A stretch of DNA of 64,000 nt from Haloarcula japonica DSM 6131 (GCF_000336635.1 NZ_AOLY01000037.1:482893-546892); one strand, 5' to 3'; shown: positions 43,772 through 54,497, counted from the first letter of the stretch. Numbers and translations: made by a program. The notes: a model not told the origin generated them from the sequence alone.

Positions 43772-46242
43772 ATGGCCCCGAGTGTCATAGATGGCTACGA
43801 TGTCCCCGCTCTGTACGGGCCAGCCATCGATACACTACCCCTCATGTTTGCGGTCGTAGATGCGTCCGGGGTGATTCTCTCGACGAACGAGACATGGAAC
43901 GAATTCGGCCGGGCAAACGGAGCAGCGCCGACGCCGAATACGCTCGGCGTGAACTATCTCGACGTCGCTGACATGGCTGACGACACGACTGGGCAACAGG
44001 CAGCCGACGGGATCAGGGCCGTCCTCGCTGGCGAGCAATCCTCGTTCGAACTCGAGTATCCGTGTCACACGCAGTCAGCGAAACGGTGGTTCCGGCTGTA
44101 CGCTGCTCCGTTCACCATCGATGGGGAGACGTTCGCGTCCATCGCACATATCGACATCACGGCCCGGAAGCAACGGGAGTCGGCGCTCGAAGCGGCCTAC
44201 GACATCTGTACCGATTCGAGCCGGACGTTCGCGGAGCAACTCGACACGCTGTTAGAGCTCGGCTGTGAGACCCTCGGTTCGTCGTTTGGGACGCTCTCCC
44301 GGGTCCACGGTGACGAGTACGTGTTCGAGGCAGTCACTGCACCGCCGACCGCCGACCTGGAAGCCGGCAGAACGACTAGCATTGAGGACCTCCCGAACTG
44401 CAGGCACGTCGTCGAACACCGCGAACCGCTCGCGATCAGGGACGTCGAGGCGGACGCCCCGGACCTCGCTGACCCGGAGTGGGGCATTGCAAACTACATC
44501 GGCGCGCCCGTCATCGTCGATGGGGCCGTGTACGGGACGTTCTGCTTCTACGGACTGGAGCCACGCGCGGCGGAGTACACGCAGTGGGACCTGACGTTCG
44601 TCCGGTTGCTCTCCGACTGGGCGGGCTATGAACTCGAACGACAGCGCCACACGGAACAGCGCGATGCGTTGAACACCGCTCTTCCGGACCCCAGTTTCAT
44701 CATCGACGCAGAAGGGCGGTTTCTCGACTGTTTAACCGACCCCGAGACGATGCTGACGGTAGACGAGACGGACACGCTTGTCGGCCGGACGCTGCACGAG
44801 TGGCTTCCCCGCGACACCGCTGATTCATTACTGGCGACCGTTCGTGCAGCCCTGCGGACCGAATCGTTCCAGTCCGTGGAGTACGAACTGCAGGCACCCG
44901 GTGGCGAGCGGTGGTTCGAGGCGCGGGTCGCACCGCTGGAAAGCCGCACGTACGACCTCGATACCGTCATCTTCGTCGCTCGGGACATCACTGCGCACAA
45001 GGACCGCCAGGCCGAACTCGAACGGCAGCGGGACGAACTCAGGCAGGCACAGCGGCTCAACGTGCTGGGCCGAGAGATAGCGAAGGCGCTACAGGACACA
45101 CAGACCCGCGAGGAAATCGAATCGGCAGTGTGTACCCATCTCACTGAATCGGACCTGTATCAGGCCGTGTGGACCGGGAGTCCCGAGAGTGCCACGCGTA
45201 TAACACTGGGTGCCGCTGCTGGGGTTGACACTGCAATGCCAGAGCAGATCTCGCCCGGCGAGCACAGTCTCGCGATAGACGCCATCGACACCGGCGAGAT
45301 CCAAGTCGTCGAGGACATCGCCGACGTGTCGACCCAGTCGGACGGGATGGATCACCCACTGATCGCAGACCACAGCTCCGTCGCGGCAGTTCCCCTGACA
45401 ACTGGTGAGACCACGTACGGCGTACTGATGGTGTACGCATCGGCCAAGGCCACGATTGGCTGTCGTGAGTCGGACATCCTGGCCGATCTGGGGCGACTTA
45501 TCGCGCTTTCCATCCAGCGCGTCCACAGTCAGCAGTCACTGCAGGCGGCGACGACCGTCGAGTTAGAGTTCCTAACGCCAGATTCCGACGGTGTCTTCAC
45601 CGACCTCTCCACGATGCTCGACTGTTCGTTCACGCTCGAACAGCGCGTCCCGACCAGCTCCGGAAGCAGCCTCCACTACGTTCGCGTCAACGGCGCAGAC
45701 ACTGATCGGGTTGTCAGGTACTCACTGAAACGGCGTCGGTCGAGTCCTGTACTGTCGTCGAGACAGCGGGAAAGAACCGAGCGCCCCTGCTCGAAGTCGC
45801 GCTCGACGAGATATCCGCATCGCCGCTCGACACGCTCGCAGATTACGGCGGGGCCGTGCGGCGGGCCGTCGCAGCGGACGGCGACCTGCGGTTCACTGCG
45901 GAGATGGCACCAGATATCAACGTCCGCGCCGTCGTTGAGGCGATCCAGGAGGGAACGCCCGGGACAGAGCTGCGGAGCAAGCAGTACGTCGACCAGTCAG
46001 TCTCGACGGTGACTGACTTCCGGACACGGATACGCGACCGGCTGACACCGAAACAGGCCGCCGCACTCAAGACTGCCTACGCACGCGGCTACTACGACTG
46101 GCCGCGAGGGAGCGCCGCGGAGGAACTGGCTGAGACACTCGACATCTCCGCGCCGTCCTTACACTACCGTTTGCGGAAGGCCCACGACACTGTTATCGGC
46201 GCGCTGTTCGACTCCGGAACCGGCCCCGAGAAACTCGACTGA
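43772..46242 (+). pseudogene. Bacterio-opsin-activator-like PAS/GAF/HTH_10 regulator with a frameshift
   Basis: Frame one (ATG 43772; a GTG lies at 43748) encodes PAS (about 15-135), GAF (145-300), PAS (300-420), GAF (435-585) and the start of the bat-type module ATTVELEFLTPDSDG...SSLHYVRVNGADTDRVV. Near 45710-45717 the family sequence jumps to another frame, where it continues VLTETASVESCTVVETAGKNR, RRAVAADGDLRFTAEMAPDINVRAVVEAIQEG, SKQYVDQS and ends in the HTH_10 domain (RLTPKQAAALKTAYARGYYDWPRGSAAEELAETLDISAPSLHYRLRKA). One missing or two extra bases explain it. Either a recent pseudogene or an indel error; otherwise ~820 aa and intact. Confidence 0.85.
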
Positions 46243-46245
46243 TCC

Positions 46246-46971
46246 TCAGTCGTCTTCGGCACGCTCGATTCGCTGTCGAGCCTGCCGGAACAGACCGCGA
46301 AGCGTCTTCGTCTCCCGACCGGTCGGTTGCGCACGCCCGAGCACCCGCCGGAACAGCCGCCGGGCCTTGTGTTGTTTCTCTTCGGGGTGACCGATAGCAC
46401 CGAGGAAGCGGTCGAACTCCTCGTGCAGTCCCTCGACAGCCGGCGTCTCGGCGAGCGTATGCAGTTCCTCGGGGTGCTGGGTCTCGGCAACAGTTAGCTC
46501 GCGGAGTTCATAGAGAACGATGGTGGCCGCCTGGCCGAGGTTCAACACGGGATAGGACGCGCTGGCCGGGATAGAGCAGATGACATCCAGCCGTGCGAGT
46601 TCGTCGTTCGAGAGCCCGACCCGCTCGCGGCCGAAGACGACGCAGATATCGCCGTCGACGTCCCGAAGCGAGTCGGCCAGGTCGGCCGGCGTCGTCGCCG
46701 GATACCGGACGTGGTTGGCGGGGTCCTCGTTCGTCGTCGCCGTGCAGGCGACGGTGTGGTAGTTCTCGACGATGTCGTCGAACGTCACCGTCCGGGCGTT
46801 CGGGAGGATGTCGTCGCGAGCTTGCCCGGCAAAGCCGTACGCCTCACCGTCCGGGTCCAGCTCCGGCGGGTCAACGAGCAGCAGTTCCGACAGACCGAAG
46901 TTCTTCATCGACCGGGCGATAGTGCCGACGTTGCCCGGCGTCTCCGCATCGACGACGGCGACCGATATCAT
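46246..46971 (-). CDS. SpoU/TrmH-family RNA 2'-O-methyltransferase (TrmJ-like)
   Basis: 241 aa. SPOUT knot motifs: [17 protein letters not shown] (motif 1, with the Arg), [22 protein letters not shown] (motif 2) and [20 protein letters not shown] (motif 3). The C-terminal ~70 residues are helical and basic ([33 protein letters not shown]). Archaeal TrmJ methylates C32 of tRNAs, the best guess here. Overlaps the upstream conserved gene by 4 bp. Confidence 0.9.
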   Translation of the reverse strand: MISVAVVDAETPGNVGTIARSMKNFGLSELLLVDPPELDPDGEAYGFAGQARDDILPNARTVTFDDIVENYHTVACTATTNEDPANHVRYPATTPADLADSLRDVDGDICVVFGRERVGLSNDELARLDVICSIPASASYPVLNLGQAATIVLYELRELTVAETQHPEELHTLAETPAVEGLHEEFDRFLGAIGHPEEKQHKARRLFRRVLGRAQPTGRETKTLRGLFRQARQRIERAEDD

Positions 46972-47492
46972 ACGTCCAAGTCGCTGAGGTCCATATCAAT
47001 CGTGTCGAGGTCGTCCTCGTCCATCTGCTCGACCTCCGCTTCGAGCCCAGGAATCGCTTCGTCCCTGTCGGGAGCCTCCGGCAGCGCCGTCGGGTCCTCG
47101 TCGACGTGTTCAAGGCCGACATATCCTTCGGGGGCGCGGTTCCCGTCAAGGAACCACTCGTGGAAGGCCGAGGCCAGGTCAGCATCGCCGGCGTAGGCCT
47201 CGCCGCCTGCCTCGCGGAACCAGTAGATGAAATCCGTCTCGTGGTCCGAGCAGACGACAACCTCGCCCATCGGCTCTCCGTAAATAGCGTCCGCGACGTT
47301 GCACTGCTCGATGTCTTCGTCGCCGTGAATTAGCCAGCAGGCGTCACAGGGGTCGACCACTCGCTCTGCGAGCACCAGTAGCCGCTGCCGGGTCTCCGGC
47401 TCCATCGTCTTGAGCGGACGGACCTGTCCGTCCGGCCCAAGCACGTCCTCGTCGAAACGCCAGCCCCGAAGCCCGATATTGACCTTGCTCAT
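46968..47492 (-). CDS. Conserved haloarchaeal protein with cysteine motif
   Basis: 174 aa. N-terminal [21 protein letters not shown]; central [51 protein letters not shown] holds four cysteines (CxxC plus two) and a His that could bind zinc; acidic C-terminal third. Unknown function. Coupled (4-bp overlap) to the SpoU methyltransferase, which suggests a role with RNA modification or simply co-expression. Confidence 0.75.
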   Translation of the reverse strand: MSKVNIGLRGWRFDEDVLGPDGQVRPLKTMEPETRQRLLVLAERVVDPCDACWLIHGDEDIEQCNVADAIYGEPMGEVVVCSDHETDFIYWFREAGGEAYAGDADLASAFHEWFLDGNRAPEGYVGLEHVDEDPTALPEAPDRDEAIPGLEAEVEQMDEDDLDTIDMDLSDLDV

Positions 47493-47719
47493 ACCGCAAG
47501 GTGGGGGAGTCCCGGACTAAAAGAGCGCGATATACCGGGCGAACAGCGCCGGTCCGTCCGCGCTCCATCGTCATCATGGAACGAGAACGAGGTGTGACAG
47601 CCGGTTACACCCATCGGTCGCTCGAAAGATAGACAGTTCTAGCTAAATTTAACATGATTGTTCCAACTAGCATTCACACACGGCGTCCAAATCAGGCAAA
47701 ACTGTCGGCCTCGCCCAAA

Positions 47720-47728
47720 CATTTATAC
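47720..47728 (+). promoter_or_regulatory. BRE/TATA element of tfb
   Basis: Preceded by AAAC (BRE-like), ATTTATACG at 47721-47729 lies 30-35 nt before the TFB ATG, predicting a very short leader. Confidence 0.6.
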
Positions 47729-47757
47729 GTGATTGGCTTTTCTCCGTAAAAGAACAC

Positions 47758-48717
47758 ATGGAACGGCCGACGCGCCAGCGGGATTCTGAACAGGAGGAAC
47801 GCGAGGAGGAGTCCGAGAGCACGGGCCAGCAGACCTGCCCCGAGTGTGAGTCGGAGTCCATATCTAGCGACGGCGGTGGTGAACTCGTCTGCGAGGACTG
47901 TGGCCTCGTCATCGAAGACGAGAACATCGACCGCGGGCCGGAGTGGCGGGCGTTCAATCACTCCGAACGCCAGTCCAAATCACGCGTCGGAGCCCCCACG
48001 ACCCAGACGATGCACGACAAGGGGCTGACCACACAGATCGACTGGAAGGACAAGGACGCCTACGGTCGGTCGCTCTCCTCGGAGAAGCGAAGCCAGATGC
48101 ACCGCCTCCGAAAGTGGCAGGAGCGCATCCGAACCAAGGACGCCGGCGAACGAAACCTGCAGTTCGCGCTGTCGGAGATCGACCGGATGGCCAGCGCACT
48201 CGGTGTCCCACGGTCGGTCCGGGAAGTCGCCTCGGTCATCTACCGACGTGCGCTCAACGAGGACCTCATCCGCGGTCGGTCCATTGAAGGCGTCGCCACA
48301 GCCTGCCTGTACGCGGCCTGCCGACAGGAAGGCATCCCACGAAGCCTAGAGGAAGTTTCGGACGTCTCCCGGGTCGAACAGAAGGAGATCGGGCGGACGT
48401 ATCGATACGTCGCCCAGGAGCTCGAACTGAAGATGGAACCGGTCGACCCCAAGCAGTACGTCCCGCGCTTTGCCTCCGAACTGGAACTCTCCGAGGAGGT
48501 CCAGTCGAAGGCCAACGAAATCATCGACACCACCGCCGAGCAGGGCCTGCTCTCGGGGAAATCACCGACCGGCTACGCCGCCGCCGCCATCTACGCCGCC
48601 TCGCTGCTCTGTAACGAAAAGAAGACCCAGCGCGAGGTCGCTGACGTGGCTCAGGTGACGGAAGTCACCATCCGGAACCGGTATCAGGAGCAGATCGAAG
48701 CGATGGGCATCCACTGA
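47758..48717 (+). CDS. tfb: Transcription initiation factor IIB
   Basis: 319 aa. N-terminal acidic stretch, zinc ribbon CPECES...LVCEDCG (about 24-50), B-finger region [31 protein letters not shown], and two cyclin-like repeats (about 120-215 and 215-315) with [27 protein letters not shown] and [44 protein letters not shown]; the latter contains the BRE-contacting HTH. Haloarchaea carry several TFBs, so which paralogue this is cannot be told here. Confidence 0.96.
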   Translation: MERPTRQRDSEQEEREEESESTGQQTCPECESESISSDGGGELVCEDCGLVIEDENIDRGPEWRAFNHSERQSKSRVGAPTTQTMHDKGLTTQIDWKDKDAYGRSLSSEKRSQMHRLRKWQERIRTKDAGERNLQFALSEIDRMASALGVPRSVREVASVIYRRALNEDLIRGRSIEGVATACLYAACRQEGIPRSLEEVSDVSRVEQKEIGRTYRYVAQELELKMEPVDPKQYVPRFASELELSEEVQSKANEIIDTTAEQGLLSGKSPTGYAAAAIYAASLLCNEKKTQREVADVAQVTEVTIRNRYQEQIEAMGIH

Positions 48718-48855
48718 CCGGCCGCGCGTCTTTTCACTCGATACCCTCGCTGTCCGCCGTTCACTCCACGTACTGCCAGCTACAGCACAACACGGGCGGT
48801 CGGTACAGGATTGGTAGCAAGGTAGAGCTATCTGTCTGGACAGCGAACTGTAGGT

Positions 48856-49188
48856 ATGCCTGTGTCTCCCTCACAGAAACGGATCGCACTTCTCGTCATC
48901 GGACTGGTGATCCTCTTTGCACCTGCGCTGTTTGTCCTCGCCACGCTCGAGTTTCTCATCCTATCCGGCAACCTCGCACTCAGCGAGATTTCGCTCCTCG
49001 AGTTCGTCGAACTGTATCTCATCGACCTCGTGCTGTTCGTCCTGCTCGGGTACGGCGTCTACCGGCTGACGTTCTGGCTGATCAAAGACCAGCTTCCAGA
49101 CGCACTCGATACCGTCGGCGAGACCGAGGCCGCCGGCGCGACTGATGAAGTAGAGACCACTGGGACTGTCAGTGAAGAGCAGTCCTGA
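48856..49188 (+). CDS. Small two-helix membrane protein
   Basis: 110 aa. Hydrophobic segments at about 10-36 and 47-75 (ELYLIDLVLFVLLGYGVYRLTFWLI) and an acidic Thr/Glu-rich tail. ATG at 48856. Not a recognised family. Convergent with the phototaxis operon, 113 bp from the rhodopsin stop. Confidence 0.7.
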   Translation: MPVSPSQKRIALLVIGLVILFAPALFVLATLEFLILSGNLALSEISLLEFVELYLIDLVLFVLLGYGVYRLTFWLIKDQLPDALDTVGETEAAGATDEVETTGTVSEEQS

Positions 49189-49272
49189 CTGGGCACTGGT
49201 GCGTCGTCTGAGGGTATAATAACTCACACATAAAACTGGGCCGCTCACAGCACCGAAGGCCGCCCACACCAA

Positions 49273-49301
49273 CGAGGGCCGCTCCTGCGGTCGGCCCCTC
49301 G
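49273..49301 (-). terminator. Hairpin after the sensory rhodopsin gene
   Basis: On the minus strand CGAGG-GGCCG and CGGC-CCTCG arms pair around a ~10-nt loop (one bulged G), starting at the base after the rhodopsin TAG. Candidate intrinsic terminator of the htrII-sopII transcript; could also serve the convergent gene. Confidence 0.5.
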
Positions 49302-50012
49302 CTAGTCTCCCGCAACCGACGTCGGCTCCTCGGCAGTCTCGCCAACTGAGCCGAGGTCCATCATCGCCAGCAAGGCAATGACGCCGAAGCCGACTTTCGT
49401 GACCACATCGAGGTACACGATCACGAGTGTCGCGGTTTCGACGTCCATTAGCCCCAGTCCTGCCGCACCGAGCAACCACACGACCGGATACACCATCCAG
49501 AGGACAATGACGAAGTTCCGGAGCGTGCGGTACAGGCTGATCTCGATGTCTGACAGGGTAGACTTCGCAGCCACTGCGATGTTCCGGTAGAGGAGATAGA
49601 TGACGCCGCCGAACAGCGCTGCGCCGACTGCGAACAGCGCGTAGCTGATCGGGGATGGCGTGACTGCACCGGCAAATCCAAAGACGATGGTCAACGCCTG
49701 CAGGACGACGAGCTTTACCGTGTCCTGCCGGCTCGCGCCAGCGAGCAGCGCCAGGAACCAGACGTTGAGCGGCGTCGTCAACAGCCAGTCAGCGTAACGG
49801 ATCACATACACCGTGTGGCCCTCGCTCTGTATCGACCCGAAGCCAAGCGCCATCAGAGCGTAAGCGACGATTGCGATACCCGGAATCGCGATCAACAGCA
49901 GGTACCGCTTTCGCGTCTCTTCGGGGACGAGCGTGTAGCCGTACGCCAGCACGGCCGTCCCGAGCAGTTCACCCAATAGTCCCAGCGTGAACCAGGTCGT
50001 TATCGTTGCCAT
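49302..50012 (-). CDS. sopII: Sensory rhodopsin II
   Basis: 236 aa, seven helices. Retinal-binding Lys206 in LDVVTKVGFG (helix G), counter-ion Asp75 in RYADWLLTTPL (helix C), Asp202 as the second counter-ion. Where proton pumps carry Asp96 there is Phe86, and the pair Thr205/Tyr175 (VTK, VYPVVW) needed for SRII signalling is kept, so this is a sensor and not a pump. It mediates repellent (blue/green) phototaxis with its transducer, encoded 2 bp upstream on the same strand. Confidence 0.95.
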   Translation of the reverse strand: MATITTWFTLGLLGELLGTAVLAYGYTLVPEETRKRYLLLIAIPGIAIVAYALMALGFGSIQSEGHTVYVIRYADWLLTTPLNVWFLALLAGASRQDTVKLVVLQALTIVFGFAGAVTPSPISYALFAVGAALFGGVIYLLYRNIAVAAKSTLSDIEISLYRTLRNFVIVLWMVYPVVWLLGAAGLGLMDVETATLVIVYLDVVTKVGFGVIALLAMMDLGSVGETAEEPTSVAGD

Positions 50013-50014
50013 TG

Positions 50015-52336
50015 TTAGTCGTCCCCCACCACAGCCGTGCTGTCAGTATCCGTCCCAGCCGAATTTTCGACAGTGAAGCGGTCCAGGAGCGATTCGAGGT
50101 CGTCAGCGCGCTGTCGGAGCTCCGTCGCCGAATCGGACACTTCGTCGATGGACGCGGACTGGTCCTGTGCCGCGCCGGCCACCGTGTCCGCCTCCGTCGC
50201 CGTCTGCTGACTGATCGTCGTCAGGTCGTCGATGGTCCCCATCACGTCCTGTGCGGTCCGGGCCTGCTCCTCGGTCGCCCGGTCGATCTCTTGGATTCCG
50301 GTGTCGACCTCCTCGGTGTACTCGACAATCGTCTCCAGCGCGTCGACGGTCTCCTCGACCGTCGAGACGCCTTCGGTGATCCGGGTGCTGGTCGACTCCA
50401 TCGTCTCGACGGTGTCGCCGGCCTGCTCCTGGATACCTTCGATGCGCTGTTCGATGTCGGCAGCAGCCTCTTTGGTCTCCTCTGCGAGGCCCTTGATCTC
50501 GTCAGCGACAACGGCGAACCCTTCACCGTCCCCGTCGGCGTGGGCGGCCTCGATAGACGCGTTCAGCGCGAGCATGTTCGTCTGCTCGACGATGCTCGTG
50601 ATGACGCCGACGATCTCGCCGATCTCGTCGAGTTCGTCGTCGAGCGCGTTGATCTCCTCGACGGTCTCGCCGGTCTCGTCCTCGATGGCGCTCATCTCCG
50701 CGATAGCTTCCTGTGCGGCTTCGCGGCCGTCCTCACCGACCTCCGCGGCCGACTGGGACGTGTCGGCGACTTGCTGTGCGGAGGAGGCGACCTGCTGTGC
50801 GGTCGCCGAGAGGTTCTGCATCTCGGCGGCCGCCGATTCGAGCCCCTCGTTTTGCTCGGTCGTCCCCTCGAAGATCTCGTTGATCGACTTCGACACCTGT
50901 TTGCTGGCCCGGTCGACCCGCTCCGCGTTCGAGTTGACGCGGTCGCTGGACTGGATGACGTTCGTCGCGAACGCCTTCATGTCCGCGATGGTGTCTTCGA
51001 GCGCATCCAGCGTGGTGTTGATGTCCTCGCCGACCTCGGCCATTGCCTCGTTCATACTGTCCGTGTCCACCCGTGCGGTGAGGTCGCCGTTGGCGGCGGC
51101 CTCGAGCGCGTCGCTGTACTGCTGGGCCTTGAGTTCGAGGTGGCCGGTCAGCGCCTCCATCTCGTTGCGCTCGGACTCGACGTCCTCACGGGCGGCTTCC
51201 GCCTGCTCTTTGGCTCGTTCGGCCTCCTCGCGGGCCGTTTCGGCCTCCGAGATCTGCGTCCGGAGGTTCGTCCGCATGTTGTCAAACGCCGCGTACAGCG
51301 TCCCGAACTCGTCTTCCCGCGACGTTTCGAGGTTGATGTCGAGATCGCCGTCGGCCATCGCTTCGGCCTTCGCGGAGAGCCGCCGAAGCGAGGCGATCGT
51401 GTTCCCGCCGATCGTGACCCCGATGAGTCCGAGGTTGACGACGGCCAGCAGAATGAGCCCGATGAGGTCGGAGTTGATCTGGTCGCTCAGGGCGTAGGCG
51501 ACCTCCGGGTCGGAGTGGACCATGACGACCCAGTCCTGTGATTCGAGCTTGGTGAGCCCCATCAGCATACTGTCGGTTTCGTGGAAGGAGCTCTCTCCGG
51601 GTTTGAGCGTCCCGAGCGGGTCCGACTCCATCTGCGAGATCGGTGCCGTCGATCCGATCATCGAGGTGTCGGGGTGGGAGACGAACTCGCCGTCAGTGCC
51701 GACGACCGTGGTAAAGGACCCCTCGCGCTGGTTCGAGATCTGGTCGGCCTTCGCCCCGAGGTTGATCATGTACACGAGCGCTCGGTCGTCGGCCCCGGGA
51801 ATCGGCGAGACGACGGCGATTATCGGGTGGTCGACGAGCGACACGGAGAACGGCTTCGTCACGTGCGTGTCGTCCGGCCCCTCGAACTGCGGCGGGTTCG
51901 TGGCGAACGGAGCCCCCTGCTCTTCGGCGTTCACGCCGATGAAATCCCGGTTCGAGCTGGCGCGGATCTCGTTCGTTTCGGTGTCGAGGTAGTGCACCGC
52001 GACCACGCCGGGCGGCAACTCCTCGTTCGTCTGTAACCGCTCCAGCCGTTGCTGTTTCTCCGTGCCCGTCCCCTCGGTGAACACGGGGAGTCGCGACGTC
52101 GACCGGACGTTCCGCCGCGATGTCGTCAGCCAGTCGTCCAACTGTGCGGCCTGTGTCTCTGACAGCGCCGTGATGTCGTCCGCAACGTCTTCCTCTAAGG
52201 TTGCGGACGCCTGCACGCTCGTCAGGACACCGACGGCGATAATGACGAGTATCGCGAGCGAAAGCGCCACTCCGAGCCTGGCGGCGTAACTGCCAGCGAT
52301 AAAACTCGGGAGTGGCGAGTCCCTATCTGGTTCCAT
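50015..52336 (-). CDS. htrII: Sensory rhodopsin II transducer HtrII
   Basis: 773 aa. Helix 1 (about 17-40), a ~240-residue extracellular sensor domain of Cache type (ATLEEDVADDITALSETQAAQLDDW... VVAVHYLDTETNEIRASSNRDF...), helix 2 (about 286-310), HAMP domains (about 312-365 and ~410-460), and a methyl-accepting signalling domain with tip EQTNMLALNASIEAAHADGDGEGFAVVADEIKGLAEE. The large extracellular domain resembles the Halobacterium HtrII, which also senses serine, unlike the Natronomonas one, which has none. Minus-strand TATA CTTTATTAGC (about 52358-52367) gives a leaderless start. Confidence 0.95.
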   Translation of the reverse strand: MEPDRDSPLPSFIAGSYAARLGVALSLAILVIIAVGVLTSVQASATLEEDVADDITALSETQAAQLDDWLTTSRRNVRSTSRLPVFTEGTGTEKQQRLERLQTNEELPPGVVAVHYLDTETNEIRASSNRDFIGVNAEEQGAPFATNPPQFEGPDDTHVTKPFSVSLVDHPIIAVVSPIPGADDRALVYMINLGAKADQISNQREGSFTTVVGTDGEFVSHPDTSMIGSTAPISQMESDPLGTLKPGESSFHETDSMLMGLTKLESQDWVVMVHSDPEVAYALSDQINSDLIGLILLAVVNLGLIGVTIGGNTIASLRRLSAKAEAMADGDLDINLETSREDEFGTLYAAFDNMRTNLRTQISEAETAREEAERAKEQAEAAREDVESERNEMEALTGHLELKAQQYSDALEAAANGDLTARVDTDSMNEAMAEVGEDINTTLDALEDTIADMKAFATNVIQSSDRVNSNAERVDRASKQVSKSINEIFEGTTEQNEGLESAAAEMQNLSATAQQVASSAQQVADTSQSAAEVGEDGREAAQEAIAEMSAIEDETGETVEEINALDDELDEIGEIVGVITSIVEQTNMLALNASIEAAHADGDGEGFAVVADEIKGLAEETKEAAADIEQRIEGIQEQAGDTVETMESTSTRITEGVSTVEETVDALETIVEYTEEVDTGIQEIDRATEEQARTAQDVMGTIDDLTTISQQTATEADTVAGAAQDQSASIDEVSDSATELRQRADDLESLLDRFTVENSAGTDTDSTAVVGDD

Positions 52337-52357
52337 CAGCCAATGCTATGGAAAGAT

Positions 52358-52367
52358 GCTAATAAAG
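52358..52367 (-). promoter_or_regulatory. TATA element of the htrII-sopII operon
   Basis: Minus-strand CTTTATTAGC about 22-31 nt before the HtrII ATG at 52336; the only strong candidate in the 200-bp gap, so both phototaxis genes probably share it. Confidence 0.6.
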
Positions 52368-52536
52368 CGTTGTTACGCAATTCTCATGGCTGATAAGCAC
52401 TGTGGCCGTCGCCGGTATCGGATTCCCTCGCCGCGACGCCCGGTGAAAATGCAGGCTGTTCCGACGTCGCGTTCAGTCGGGCTCGGTGCGGTCCCGTGGG
52501 GAAACGTTTTCCCGATACCACCTGACCCATGTCTCA

Positions 52537-53493
52537 ATGCGTGCTGTACGATTCCACGAATACGGCGGAACGGACGTGCTCCGCGTCGACGACATCGAAC
52601 GACCCACCCCAGGTCCGGAGGAGGTCCTGCTTGAGGTCGAAGCAGCGGCTGTCAATCCGGTCGATACGTACTTCCGAACCGGCGACTACGAACCAGCAGA
52701 ACTGCCCTGGATACCCGGCTCAGACTGTGCCGGGACCGTCGCCGCGACCGGCGAGCGCGTGGCCACCGTCACCGAGGGTGACCGGGCATTCGCGACCGGA
52801 CTGGGCAACTGGCTCCAGGGAACCTGCGCGGAGTACGTCACTGTTCCCGAATCGCATCTGGCACAGCTCCCCGAAGGGGTGTCCGCCGAAGCGGGCGCGG
52901 CCGTCGCGCTCGTCGGCGTCACCGCCTGGCAGACGCTCGTCGACGCCTGCGCGCTGGAGCCGGCCGAACGGGCGCTGATTCACGGCGGCAGCGGCGGCGT
53001 CGGCCACGTCGCGGTCCAGTTGGCCGCGGCAAACGGGGCACAGGTCACCACGACCGCCTCGCCGACCTACCACAGTCAACTGACCGACCTCGGCGCGGAC
53101 GACGTCTTCGATTACGGCCGGGACGACCTCGCCGACGCGGTGATCGATGCGGGCACGCCGGACGTTATTCTCGACCACCGGCTCGACGACTACCTCGCGT
53201 TCGACGCTGAGGTAGCCGCCCAGGGCGCTCGGATCGCCGCCATCGGCAACACCGACCTCGCGGCGACCTTCGAGAACGTCCCGCGATGCCGGGCGAAAGC
53301 CCTCAGCGTCCACCACGTTTCGATGTTCAACACCCCAGAGTTTGGCGCAGTGCTGGACCGGTTAGCGACGCTCATGGCCGACGACGAACTGTCGCCAGTC
53401 GTCGCCCGGCGTTACGACCTCGAGGAGGTCCCGGCCGCTCACGAAGCCGTGCTGAACGACAGCTTCCTCGGCAAACTCGTCGTCACGCCGTAG
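52537..53493 (+). CDS. Zinc-independent quinone oxidoreductase (MDR family)
   Basis: 318 aa from ATG 52537 (MRAVRFHEYGGTDVLRVDD). GroES-like N domain, NADPH-binding loop IHGGSGGVGHVAVQLA (about 148-163), and no zinc-ligand cysteine cluster, which fits QOR/zeta-crystallin type. Reduces quinones or enones with NADPH. Followed by an SDR gene after 95 bp on the same strand. Confidence 0.92.
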   Translation: MRAVRFHEYGGTDVLRVDDIERPTPGPEEVLLEVEAAAVNPVDTYFRTGDYEPAELPWIPGSDCAGTVAATGERVATVTEGDRAFATGLGNWLQGTCAEYVTVPESHLAQLPEGVSAEAGAAVALVGVTAWQTLVDACALEPAERALIHGGSGGVGHVAVQLAAANGAQVTTTASPTYHSQLTDLGADDVFDYGRDDLADAVIDAGTPDVILDHRLDDYLAFDAEVAAQGARIAAIGNTDLAATFENVPRCRAKALSVHHVSMFNTPEFGAVLDRLATLMADDELSPVVARRYDLEEVPAAHEAVLNDSFLGKLVVTP

Positions 53494-53588
53494 ACCGGCT
53501 ACTGCGGACCCTCGCCCTCGGTTTACTGGCCCGGCCCTCGCGTTTCCAGGGATGGGCATTTATCCGCTTACTATCCGTTGACAGATGT

Positions 53589-54299
53589 ATGTCAGTCGAA
53601 TTGAATTTCGACGGCGAGGTAGCACTGGTTACGGGTGTCGGCGGGGCGCTGGGCAGCGCGGTCGCAAACGCGTTCCTCGAAGCCGGGATGACCGTCTGTG
53701 GCAGCGACATCATCGAACCGAACACCGAGGACTTCCTGCTGTCCGATCCCGACCGCGTGGATTTCCACCAGGCGGACTTCAGCGACGAGGGCGACGTCTC
53801 CGAAACCATCGACGCGGTCGTCGACGAGCACGGGCGGCTGGACTACCTGCTGAACATCGCCGGGACCTGGCGCGGCGGCACGCCGATCCACGAGACGGAC
53901 GTTGACACGTTCGATTTCCTGTTCGACGTGAACCTGAAGACGATGTTCCTGGCGTCGAAACACGCCATCCCGCACCTGCAGGAAACCGAGGGCGCAATCG
54001 TCTCCGTCTCCGCGCGGTCGTCGCTGGAGGGCGGCGAGGGCGACGGTATCTACCGGGCGTCGAAGGCCGGCGTCCGACTCCTGACCGAGACTATCGCTGA
54101 AGAGAATCTCGGGGCGGTCCGGGCCAACGCCGTCATGCCGAGCGTCATCGACACGCCGATGAACCGCGAGATGATGCCCGACGCTGACTTCGAAACGTGG
54201 GTCGACCCAAAAGATATCGCCGACGTACTCTTGTTCCTCTGTTCTGACGCCGCAACCGTGACCAGCGGGGCGGCGGTCCCGGTGTACGGCGAGGTCTGA
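53589..54299 (+). CDS. SDR-family oxidoreductase
   Basis: 236 aa from ATG 53589 (MSVELNFDGEVALVTG). Cofactor loop TGVGGALG (GxxxGxG type), NIAG after strand 4 (LLNIAGTW), catalytic Ser in IVSVSARSSLEG and YRASK (YxxxK). Asp in CGSDIIEP after strand 2 favours NAD over NADP. The C-terminus TSGAAVPVYGEV is family-typical. Substrate unknown. Confidence 0.92.
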   Translation: MSVELNFDGEVALVTGVGGALGSAVANAFLEAGMTVCGSDIIEPNTEDFLLSDPDRVDFHQADFSDEGDVSETIDAVVDEHGRLDYLLNIAGTWRGGTPIHETDVDTFDFLFDVNLKTMFLASKHAIPHLQETEGAIVSVSARSSLEGGEGDGIYRASKAGVRLLTETIAEENLGAVRANAVMPSVIDTPMNREMMPDADFETWVDPKDIADVLLFLCSDAATVTSGAAVPVYGEV

Positions 54300-54484
54300 T
54301 ATTGTTGGCTATATCTGGTCTGCCTGCGCTGGCCATAGCCCGTGTTTCTCGTAGTCACGTATCCGCGCTGTCGAGAACCGGTGGGCAAATGGGAATTGGT
54401 GCAGATATCCCGGCTGCTGTTTGGCTTCGCAAATAATATTTATATTCTGATATTACGGCGTAGTATTGCGAATCGGAATCACGG

Positions 54485-54497
54485 TGGTTTTTATACC
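54485..54497 (+). promoter_or_regulatory. TATA element of the SNF transporter
   Basis: GGTTTTTATACCC centred near 54491, 27-30 nt before the ATG at 54521; predicts a leaderless transcript. The ~90 bp before it are AT-rich. Confidence 0.6.
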
